Shown: one piece after another, positions 55,191 to 64,000 of the stretch
Numbering within the stretch: position 1 is the stretch's first letter
How the letters are laid out: every line of letters begins with the position of its first letter
From: Taxawa tesnikishii (nom. ined.)
Taxonomy: Eukaryota; Ascomycota; Dothideomycetes; Dothideales
NCBI GenBank assembly: GCA_030247885.1
Contig: JAPDRO010000012.1
Location: 186,001 to 250,000 of the forward strand
Reading direction: 5' to 3'
DNA length: 64,000 bases
Program-made: the position numbers and the translations under genes
The notes under the pieces: model-generated
Seen by the model: only the letters and a program-made list of their open reading frames with translations
What the model was told of the DNA's origin: nothing
Database searches by the model: none

Positions 55191-57099
55191 ATGGCGGGCG
55201 CCATACGCCGAGCCGCTTTCGTGGAGGAGAGTGCCGAGGTGGAAGTGCTCTACGCGAATCTGGACAAGATGAAGAGCCTGACGAAAAGATCCAAGCCTCC
55301 ATGAACCGGCTAGAGACGAGTGGAAAGACGGTCCAAGACGCGATAGGGCCCATATACGGAAACACGCAAAAGCTGCAAACCACAAGCAACAACGTAGATC
55401 GCATCATCGCCGCTATAGAGCGGATACGAGAGCCCTTGGACATGCGCAACCGCGAGGAGCGCATTCTGCGAAGCAGCCCACAGCAGGTCGGCCTGCCAGA
55501 GTACATCGCATCTATAGACCGGACGAACCAGGCACTGCGAGATCTCAAGCATTCAAACATGAGGTCGAACCAGCAAGCCATCTCAGAGCTCAATGCTCTG
55601 CTGCGCGTTGGCAGTCAACAGCTGGAGGACGTGTTCAGGCAGCTTCTCCGACAACACAACCAACCTGTCGAGCCGCTGCACTACATTACAAAAACTTGGA
55701 CTTTCCACGATTGCCACCGGAGCGGACATCCGAACTGCGGACCATAAACGCGCATGTTGCTTCCTCCGCTGCGGAGATGGGGCAAGTCGATGCCAAGGGG
55801 ACACCCACCGCTAAAATCTACGGAGAAACAAGGGGCCAGTACCTCACACTGAGTCTGCAGAATCTGGCTGCTGCATGCCTTGCAACGGCCAAGAAACAAA
55901 ACAGCGATGCGCTCTACAAGCGGGGCGATAATGCTATTGGGCACTACGCGAAGGGCATTCAGGGCATGTTCATCGCCGAGTACGACAGTATCTGTCCCGT
56001 GTTCTCGCGTGAAGAGTGGGGGCAAGTGCTCTCAATCACATGTCAACCCTCCCTCGACGCATTCTCAACCACACTACGAGATCTGGACAAGCACATAAAA
56101 GAGCACCTATCCAGCGACTGTTTCCTGGCCTACGAGATCATCGAAGTGGTGACCGACACCTCCCTCGAAGTAGAGAATCGGACCGGGAGCTCAAACACAC
56201 GCTTTCCGATGCTCTCAAACCCATCCGCGAGACGGCAAAGTCCTCACTGTCAGTGCTCTTGAACGATATCAGGGCCAAGACGCAGCAGATGCTTCAATTG
56301 CCTGCTGACGGCTCCAGCGTCCCCCTCACAGCGGAAGTCATGATGCGCCTGCAGCTGATGACAGAATACCTCCGCTCGCTAACCTCCATCATGCGTTCCC
56401 TGGGCGACGGCGGCTGGTCTTCTCCCTCCCCGCCACCGCCGCCGCCGCCGCCGCCTCCACCAACTCCGTCCCCACGCTGAAATCCTTCGACGTGGGTGCC
56501 GACGGGGCGCAGCTGTTCGGGCATTACGCGACCGACACGATCGAAGCTCTCCTCTCCAACCTCGAGAGTCGGAGCCGAGCGCTGATCAAGACGAAGAGCG
56601 CGCAAGGCGTCTTCATGGCCAACAACATCGCGGTCGTGGACCGCATGATCCGCGCTTCGGCTCTGGCGCCCCTGCTCAGCGCGGCGGCGCCCAAGGTCGA
56701 CGCCTGGCGCAAAAGTCCACCGCCCTCTACCTCGACGCGTGGAAGGAGCCGTCGGCGATCCTCTTCGACGTGCAGTTCACCAACCGCGGGCCGCGCCCGC
56801 CCTCCGGCGGCGCCATCGACTCCGCCGCCATCCTCAAATCCCTCTCCAGCAAGGACAAGGACGCCGTCAAGGAGAAGTTCCGCAGCTTCAACGCGAGTTT
56901 CGACGATCTGGTCGCGAGGCACAAGAGCTATCGCATGGAGAAGGAGGTGCGGCAGGGCCTGGCCAAGGAGGTCCAGATGCTGATCGAGGCCCTCTATGCA
57001 CGGTTTTGGGATCGGTATCACGAGGTCGATAAGGGGAAGGGGAAGTATGTCAAGTATGACAAGACGCAACTTGGTGCCGTGTTGGCGAGTCTTGGGTAG
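55191..57099 (+). CDS. EXO70: exocyst subunit Exo70
   Basis: Apparently one exon of about 635 residues. Exo70 binds PI(4,5)P2 and Rho GTPases and tethers secretory vesicles at growth sites such as hyphal tips. The start [27 protein letters not shown] and the following [32 protein letters not shown] are the conserved N-terminal helix. The mid and C-terminal parts have [83 protein letters not shown] and the conserved end [36 protein letters not shown]. Five one-base deficits break the frame, at 55284-55287, 55690-55694, 56176-56177, 56424-56426 and 56711-56714. No intron fits those joins. Confidence 0.93.
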
Positions 57100-57484
57100 G
57101 CGCCGGGGAAGATGGGAGAGATGGAGGTGGCGGGGGGGAGCCGTGTTGGATAATGAAGTGCTGGCGTTGTGAGCCTGGTCGTGGAAGAGATACCCCTATG
57201 TATGTGGATGTCCTTTATCACCTCTGGCTGTTGTCGATGTGTATCAACTCTTGTGAGCACACTTTCGGGACCCGGGCGAAGAGCCGAGAGAAAACAAAGG
57301 GAATCTAGGGTTTGAATATGGAGGTACGAGAACTGCGTTTTGCTGTTCAATTCCAGCTGCTCGACTCAGCGTAGACTTTTACTGGAAAGTGGATATTAAC
57401 GCTATTTCTCTTCAGACGCAGCTGACCGCATGCCCTCGTGGAAACGCCTTACACCATGCCCATGCCCATGCCCGTGCCCATGCT
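57100..57484. other. intergenic, convergent 3' flanks
   Basis: 385 bp between the Exo70 and Sec62 stops. Contains a CCCATG hexamer repeat at its right end (about 57456-57482). No gene. Confidence 0.6.
57456..57482. repeat. CCCATG hexamer repeat
   Basis: Four to five hexamers CCCATG/CCCGTG just downstream of the Sec62 stop codon, in its 3' UTR. Confidence 0.85.
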
Positions 57485-58802
57485 TCACTCGTCGTCCTCA
57501 ATCTCCTCAACCCTAGCGCTCATGTTCCTCTGCTGAAGCTGTGCCTGAGCGGTCTGGGCACCCGTCGTTATCGCACCGGCTGCCTGCGCAGCACCCGCGT
57601 CAACCGCAACAGGAGGGCTGATATTCGAATCCGGCTCCGCACTCGGCTTGACCTTGCCGCCGTTGGCCTTAGCCTCCTTCTTCGCCTCCTTCTTCGCCTT
57701 CTTGGCCGCCTTGGCGGCTTTCCGGCTTTCCGGAGTCTCCTGCCAACCCCAGACGGGTCTGAAACTGTCGAAGAAGCCGACATCCTCGAACAGGTTCGGA
57801 TACAGCCACAGTCCGGGTGGAACGGCGAACATGGTAATGACGAAGAGGATCAGACGGAAGATGGCCATGGCGAAGAACAGTCCGAGGAGGCCCAGACAGG
57901 CCATACTGAGGTACCAGACTCCGACGCGCAGGGTGTAGGGCCAGAGTGGGAACAGCACGACGGCGAGGATGAGGGCTAGCGCGCCCGCAGCGTACAGCTT
58001 GGTTTTCCACTGAGAGCCCTCGTATAGCCAGACATAGTGAAATTCGTCCCGCGCTTCTTGTTGCTGCTCCACTTTCACGTTCCAGAGTCCCTTGACGCGC
58101 TTCTTCTTGGCGTGCTGGTGGCCTTCGTGCGGGTCGATCTTGGAGACGCGGAGGGCGAGGAGGGAGAGTGGGAGGAGCTTGAATACGTTTTCGGCGGATG
58201 CGCGATCGGTCACTTCGGGGAGGAGGGGTTCTTGCTGCGCGCTTTGGTATACGCGGGGATTGGAGGGCGCGGATTGCACGTTTCACTGCCAAAGTTGTAT
58301 GTCAGCTAACGCATAAACCTCGTTGCCGTTCGCGTTCTTGGGTTACCTTTGAACATGTCTTTCCGCTTCTCTTGGAAAATGCACGTCCGCTGCTTCAGAT
58401 CCTGGCTCTTGAGAAAGTTGGCTACGGCGATTGCTTCAGGCTTTGGTGGACCCGGTTGGATCGGGACTTGTTGCTGCTGTTGCGCTGCCTGTTGCTGCAT
58501 CTGCTGCTGTCGCATCGCGGCTTGTTGCGCCTGGTGCTGCATCATCGCCTGTCTCTTCAACTGCTCCACGTATTGCGGTACGGTCATGCCGTGCTTTTGC
58601 GCTTCGGCGGCGATCTGGCGCTGCATCTGCTGTATCTGCTCTGGAGTGGGTGGCTGGCCTCCCGGTGGTGGACCGAACGTGATACCTGGCATACCCGGCA
58701 TTTGGGCACCTGGAGGAGGTCCGCCTTGAGGCCCACCCTGAGGAGGGGTCCGCCTTGGGGAGGAGGGCCGCCAGCGCCTTGCGGTGGTGGAGGAGCGGCC
58801 AT
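57485..58802 (-). CDS. SEC62: Sec62, subunit of the ER protein translocon
   Basis: Two exons, complement(57485..58285, 58347..58802), with a 61-nt intron whose splice joins DMFK(G) to VKRAIRALQSP. With Sec61/Sec63 it drives post-translational import into the ER. The N-terminus is Gly/Pro/Gln-rich (GAQMPGMPGITFGPPPGG) and followed by FLKSQDLKQRTCIFQEKRKDMFK. TDRASAENVFKLLPLSLLALRVSK precedes the cytosolic segment. Two membrane helices are close together (AAGALALILAVVLFPLW and LSMACLGLLGLFFAMAIFRLILFVITMF). A Lys-rich and then acidic tail ends ARVEEIEDDE. Breaks at 58745-58748, 58255-58258 and 58225-58228 are each one base short; correcting the last two gives ALQSPAYTKARSKNPLLPEVTDRA. Confidence 0.95.
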
Positions 58803-59185
58803 TGCGAGGCAAGGAGGAGTACTGAAATACTAAGCTTTATTTTTGTCAAGACCAGTGAATTGACGGAGAATCCGAATCGATGCGAGGGTTGTGCTGTTGC
58901 TCAATCGTCCGAGCCGGAAACTTGATCGCAGAGTACACAGTCGTGTTGATAAGTATTTGGAAAGTCAGCCTCTCCGGAAAGTCACAAGCTGTCCTTACGA
59001 ACCCTCAGACGCAGTTTGGCTGTTTCGCGCTAAGGCTGATTGGCGGCAATATCCGTTATCCCGCACCCGCAGCGCGCACCAAAAACTTCGTCAAAATCGA
59101 AGCTGCGGAGTTTCTCTTTCTTCGACATCCTCAACCTCGACAATCACCCAGCGAAAGAGACCGACTACCTCACACATCTGCGGAA
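58803..59185. promoter_or_regulatory. divergent promoter region, SEC62/uL11
   Basis: 383 bp between the start codons of Sec62 and ribosomal protein uL11. This must hold both core promoters. A T/C-rich stretch precedes the uL11 start. No named motif was confirmed. Confidence 0.5.
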
Positions 59186-59961
59186 ATGCGTGAGTATCGT
59201 CCTTTCATCTGCTGGTCCGCTCTCCAACCTCTCCCGTTCGCCAGCTCGACGCTCGATGTCCAAGTGCGAAAGGTGACTCGCGACGATGCTCGTTGAACGG
59301 GATTGGACGTGGATGAAGGCCATTGCTGTGTCCTGAGCTAACCATCGATTGCCCTCAGCTCCAAAGTTCGATCCCAACGAGGTCAAGGTTATCCACCTGA
59401 GGGCCACTGGTGGTGAGGTTGGTGCCTCGTCCGCCCTCGCCCCAAAGATCGGCCCTCTTGGTCTCTCTCCCAAGAAGATTGGTGAAGATATTGCCAAGAG
59501 CACTGGTGACTGGGTAAGCTGCTCCAATACCATTTCTGCGTGCAGATGCAGGGGCTGACAGCATTTACAGAAAGGTCTCCGTGTGACTGTCAAGCTCACC
59601 ATCCAGAACCGTCAGGCCACGGTCTCTGTCGTGCCTTCCGCTTCCTCTCTGGTCATTAAGGCCCTCAAGGAGCCTCCTCGTGACCGCAAGAAGGAGAAGA
59701 ACATCAAGCACAACAAGTCCATTCCCTTCGATGAGATCGTTGAGATTGCTCGCAAGATGCGTCACCGCTCTCTCGCCAAGGAGCTCCGTGGCACCGTCCT
59801 TGAGATCCTCGGTACTGCTTTCTCCGTCGGTTGCCAGGTCGATGGCCGCAGCCCTAAGGATGTCTCTGACGACATCAAGGCTGGTGAGATCGAGAGTATG
59901 TTCCGCACGTCCTACACGTATTGGCGTTGTTTACTGACACTCTCTAGTCCCCGAGGAGTAA
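59186..59961 (+). CDS. RPL12: 60S ribosomal protein L12 (uL11)
   Basis: Four exons: join(59186..59189, 59359..59513, 59571..59895, 59948..59961). The first coding exon is only ATGC. The 169-nt intron that follows starts GTGAGT and ends CCTCAG, and the join reads [23 protein letters not shown], the exact eukaryotic uL11 start. The rest matches the family closely: [93 protein letters not shown]. It binds 25S rRNA at the GTPase-associated centre. The length of 165 residues is normal and the frame is intact. The TTG at 59349 sometimes taken as a start is within the intron. Confidence 0.97.
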
Positions 59962-62299
59962 ATCATCATGCATTCGGCTCTGGCGTTACTGTAGCTTGTC
60001 TCAGGAAAAAGGCATCAATGACATGACAATTTCCCAACTGGAGAGCGTTGGAGCTTCTCCGTTCACGATACCCAAGAATCTATTTCTCGTACCCTTCGTC
60101 GCCGTGCGGATATCCGTTCCCTCCCTCCCTCCTTCCCTCCCTTCTTCCCTCCCTTCTTCCCTCTCAACCTCCTTGCCACTCTGCCAACACTCTGGGCCCT
60201 ACTATCACCACCGTGGTTTGGCCCTATTTTGGTGCAGAGAAGATGACATTCTTCTCGATGGGCCTCTTACTCATCGCGATGTCCATCCTTCGGGACGTGG
60301 ACATGGCGATCCATCTTTATGGTCTACACACCAACCGTTTCCCGACATCATTCGAACAAGCTACTTGATACCGTCGACCGTTGTCGGGTGGTTCCGAAAT
60401 GTCGTCTATATTTGCTCCATAGTCCAGTCCAGTCCAATCAAATCATACAATCGTTAAGTGAACATAACAAGCTTATGTGTGGATCGTCGAATTCTTACTC
60501 GTCAAGCACATGGCTATCCCAGCAGATGGCGCATGCAGTCATGCTGATCACCTCTGCCGCGTAACGCAGCCCGTCTCTCTGATACACACACGCAGCCATT
60601 GCTGGGTGGCGGCTCGCATAGCTGCAGGGAACTAATGCTCCAGGTGGTCGAAACTGAGGTACGCTAGTCAAACACCCCACATGTTTACCGCCATGTCGCT
60701 TCGCCCAGGATGCCATTTGTTGCGCAATCTTTCTCGGCGGTGCACCCACGCAATACCGTCGACGGCAAAAAGTCATCCACGCCGGCTTTGTTCTTGCGGT
60801 GTGAGCATCACGGCATCAGATGACCGGACCACCCAAGGGCCCCGCTGTTGGCCCCCTGCAGCGTACGGTTGCAGAGGAAGATGGGTGTGACAGGATGCCG
60901 ACTACTCAAGCCTCATCATGCCGGTCGCTGTTAGTGGCCGTCGCTCGTGTGCGATATGGAACGCTTATGCAGAGGGGGACCGACATGGGATGCGCCACAG
61001 CCCAATGCATCTTCATCGTGATCCAGCTGCCCCAGCCTATCCTGTTGCCTGAAGATCGCAGCAACAACAGAGCCGGAACAGCAGGAAATTGATACACTCG
61101 TCGTCGTCGTCGCTCGCGGAGCAGTTCGTCAAACCACCTTAACGTCTTGCTACTGGGCATCCCGGTGGATCCTTAGGTTCGTGTCATGAATTCTTAATTC
61201 AGAAAGGTCTGCTCCCTCGAGGGAGACCAAGTCTCGTCTCGCGTGCCACGGGCCGCCGTTGGATGGCATGGATGCGCCTCAGAAACCGCAGAAACCGCAG
61301 ACGCTGCATAGCGTGCAGCCATCTCACGCATGGGGCTTCCCATTTGCAAGGATCTGCGCCGCAACCCACACGCCAAGGGCCTCTAATTGGAAGACGGTCA
61401 CTATGGCTTGCTCCAGCATTAATCCTCCGCAGGGTCGCCCACCCTACATCTGTCTTCATTTAGCCTCGCCATCATCGTCTTCTGCATTCCACGCCTATCA
61501 ACGTTCGCTATCGCAGCCGCAGCGTGTTCCGTCACCCCAGGCAATACATATCAACAACACCTCCACGTTCGACACAGCCTCGTAGATCTGTCAATACCTC
61601 CAGAGGTAGTCTGATTGTGATTCCAGATCCTCTCTTCCACATACAATCAACCCGGCGGCAATTCGCGGCACAGCGCAGGGCACCAACAGGCCAACTTGCA
61701 TTCCAGTTGTCCGACTTTTGCGGATAGCCACTGCTTCACATTGTAACAGTTCCAGCTCGGCGGACCCCCCGAAACTGGGCCACGAATACACCATATGCGC
61801 CTACCCTTTGGTCAGTCTCTCTGTCTGTGAGCAATCCGCGGATACCTGCAGCGGCGAGACCTCTTGCGCCGACAGCAATCCAAGGAACGGGAAGCCCGTG
61901 AATCCCTTGCAGACAATGAGCAGCTCCCGCGAAACGTTTGTCTCGGTCTAAATCCCTGCACGTCCAACCCCGTGGCATTGTGCGGCAACGTAATCGTCGC
62001 CATCGCTTATCTGTTGTATGCGGCTCGCCGTACGCAACTTGTGAGCAAATACTCGGGCTTGTGTCGACTGGCTCGGGAAGAGCTGTTGTTGGATCATATT
62101 AGAAGAGGATAAGACAAGGAGATCATACGGAAATGTCGCACAGAAGAAGGAACACAAGATCAAGAACAAGCACAACGTACCGCCCAGGAATAGGGACGAT
62201 TGTGTATTGGTGAAGCACTGTACAGTGCCTGAAGAAGACGCTTGCGCGCAGCCTTGCCTGGTGGTATTTGAATCACCAAACCTTGTGACGCCCACGAAC
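59962..62299. other. 2.3-kb intergenic region
   Basis: Between uL11 and the TPR gene, both rightward. It has a C/T-rich tract (60119-60170: CCCTCC and CCCTTCTTC units). Frames on both strands are domain-free. The last few hundred bases presumably include the TPR gene promoter and leader. Confidence 0.5.
60119..60170. repeat. pyrimidine-rich CCCTCC/CCCTTCTT tract
   Basis: A 50-bp purely pyrimidine tract downstream of uL11 with imperfect CCCTCCCTCC and CCCTTCTTCC units. Confidence 0.85.
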
Positions 62300-64000
62300 A
62301 TGGACTGCGCCGCGCTCTCACCTCAGCATATGAACAATCGTTACGTTCATCTTCAAAATCACTTCAACGATAGTCAGCCGGTCGGTCAGTATGGGCAAAA
62401 ACGACGGGTTTTGGAACGAACGGATTCGACCGTGAACCCCAGTACAACCGTTGGCCAGACGCCTTCGCAATTGCATTTCAATCCTCACCAGTATGCATTC
62501 CCACCTCAAGGAACGAGTTCTCACTTTCGAGGCAACAACAGCAACATGCGTGCAGAGGTAGCGCGTAATAGCGGTTTGTCGGAGCACATGCTGCGACGGA
62601 AGACGCCTAACGGTACGCTTAACGGCGCATACGAAGGTACTCCCACAACGTCAACCCTTTGAAGCATGTGTTACTTCCGGCACAAACTCCAGGAGACTCT
62701 TACCAGGAGCATGCGAGCCTTCCGCAAATGGACTCTATGTTGCACCAAATGTCTCCGAGGTATTCGTCAATAGTGAGCATGTATAACCTATCGGTCCCAA
62801 GTGCACTTCAGCCATCCTTCAACCACCTTGACCCAACGGCTTCCGGAGCAGAGAACAGAGGACCTTATGGTCCATACTGGCATGATGGTACCTACGTGCC
62901 TTATCGTCCTGCCGCATTAAGGGATCCTCGGTTCTATGGGCAGGCCAGTGTGGGCTGGAACACACCAAATGGTCAACTACATCAGAAAGTGTCTTCGTGG
63001 CAAGATGGCAGTCGACAACGTCTGACACCCCATGGTTCTTTGGCCCATTCGTGGCTGCCAAGCAACGCTCCATTCGCCAGCCTGGCTGGAACGCCATCCA
63101 TGCCTCATTCGTTCGGTCTCGGTCATGCTCCGAGTTACGGAACCCCGTAAATCAAAGCGTCCAGTACGGCAGTTTTGGCCCTGTTGCAACACACATGAAC
63201 GCGCCAATGAACCAATTTGCTCTTCCTGACTCCTCTGGCACCTCCTTCGCGCTGAGCGATCCCTTGCTGGAATATGGTCCATCTTCTTCGAACGCACAGC
63301 AAAGAGAAAGAACATTCCACTGGGCATTGCAGCAGTACAGGGACCTGCTAGCCTTCATCCATCACACTAAGAGACAACACCGAGCAAACGGGCCGTTTCA
63401 CAACAATGCGAACAATCATCGACCGACCTTCTTTCCGAAGCCCCCAAGCTTTCGGGCGCACTTCTTCCTATCTCGTCTGCCAGCAAGTCATTTGATCCGA
63501 TAGAACCATCAAGAAGTACCACACAAGCAGGGAAGCAAGACCAGCGATCGACGGATGATTCTGTCTCAGCCACCGACGGGGCTCAAGACTCGAACCCAAA
63601 CGCATTGACACCGAAACCTTCAGCAATCTGGTCTCCTGGCGGACTGCATTTTCAGGATAATGAATATAACAACCAACAGCATCAGTTGGGCGATCAGCGA
63701 CAACTGTGGGGGAATACTATGTCGCGAATGTCTGATAAGCCTCGGACCCTCCGACGCTCCTCTGGAACTATCGTTTCACCCATAGTCCCTCCCTGTCCCC
63801 AAGATGACTCTCCTCCCTCTAGAGCCGCGCACGCGCTTCTCTTGGTATCTAGTCTTTGTCAGGAAACGGATTGGCAGTGGATCGACGGCATGCATCTTGG
63901 TGGCTGTCTGGCCTACGGTCTTGGGAACTATCAAAAAGCATTGAGATGGTACACGAAGGTTCTGGACCTGGACTCCAGGTGCGTTCAGCGGGGTCAAGTG
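62300..64000 (+). CDS. partial gene: disordered Gln/Asn/His-rich protein with TPR-like segment
   Basis: Runs off the right edge, so only the N-terminal ~560 residues are visible. From MDCAALSPQHMNN it is low-complexity, rich in Gln, Asn, His, Ser, Pro and Tyr (for example PYGPYWHDGTYVPYRPAALRDPRFYGQ). A helical piece lies near RERTFHWALQQYRDLLAFIHHTKRQHRANG. The last visible part, AAHALLLVSSLCQETDWQWIDGMHLGGCLAYGLGNYQKALRWYTKVLDLDSR, has the spacing of a tetratricopeptide repeat. Breaks at 62640-62641, 63141-63142 and 63441-63445 (one base short each) divide it into four apparent frames. The role is unknown; the composition suggests a scaffold or regulatory protein. Confidence 0.7.

Noticed and set aside
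59349-59558. uL11 frame starting at a TTG (59349)
   Set aside because: The codon lies in the intron; the ATGC exon at 59186-59189 gives the conserved start.
349-64000. Programmed frameshifting or RNA editing as the cause of the many frame changes
   Set aside because: Sites share no slippery heptamer or structure, occur in unrelated genes, and are mostly one base short in runs; assembly error is simpler.
1-64000. CRISPR array, insertion sequence or integrated virus
   Set aside because: No regular spacer-repeat array, transposase, integrase, reverse transcriptase or capsid-like frame was seen; introns mark the DNA as eukaryotic nuclear.

Overview
The window is nuclear DNA of a filamentous ascomycete (Pezizomycotina, probably Dothideomycetes; the class is my inference). 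Genes lie on both strands. They carry short 50-130 nt GT..AG introns with CTAAC/CTGAC-like branch sites, and there are no operons. Diagnostic products are an ADAM metalloprotease, KRE6/SKN1 beta-1,6-glucan protein, a CFEM protein, a GH28 pectinase, Sec62, Exo70, LSM1, mannose-6-phosphate isomerase, mitoribosomal mL44 and ribosomal uL11. No CRISPR, IS element, rRNA, tRNA or biosynthetic cluster is visible.

Layout. 0.3-2.9 kb: ADAM protease. 3-5.6 kb: decayed F-box-like DNA. 5.6-7.6 kb: small membrane protein and mL44, divergent. 8.6-10.6 kb: Baeyer-Villiger monooxygenase. 11.8-14.1 kb: KRE6/SKN1. 16.0-18.8 kb: kelch protein and mannose-6-phosphate isomerase. 20.3-21.0 kb: Ser/Thr-rich membrane protein. 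22.5-23.9 kb: bHLH factor. 25.9-27.5 kb: polygalacturonase. 28.8-29.5 kb: Cys/His protein. 30.6-33.9 kb: two-SH3 protein. 34.3-38.7 kb: two nuclear-looking unknowns. 39.6-42.2 kb: LSM1 and a short-chain dehydrogenase, divergent. 43.1-44.3 kb: unknown conserved-looking gene. 44.3-47.5 kb: gene-poor. 47.5-48.6 kb: CFEM protein. 49.0-51.1 kb: Y-family DNA polymerase. 51.9-57.1 kb: cPLA2-like lipase and Exo70, divergent. 57.5-60.0 kb: Sec62 and uL11, divergent. 62.3 kb to the right edge: a partial TPR gene.

The strongest non-obvious signal is that at least 14 otherwise conserved genes are broken by single-base frame changes. I count about 33 sites, nearly all at short homopolymers, and all but two look like one missing base. 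Adding one base to the run joins the two frames into a protein that matches its family, for example in Sec62, Exo70, LSM1, the Y-family polymerase and ADAM. I read this as systematic homopolymer under-calling in the assembly rather than mass pseudogenisation. Gene models therefore need frame correction, and coordinates are given on the sequence as supplied.

Other notable items are a roughly 150-bp degenerate tandem repeat at 42.49-42.97 kb, a decayed copy of a terminal exon inside an intron of the SH3 gene, a 4-nt first coding exon in uL11, and several divergent housekeeping gene pairs on short shared promoters. I found no convincing new biological system.
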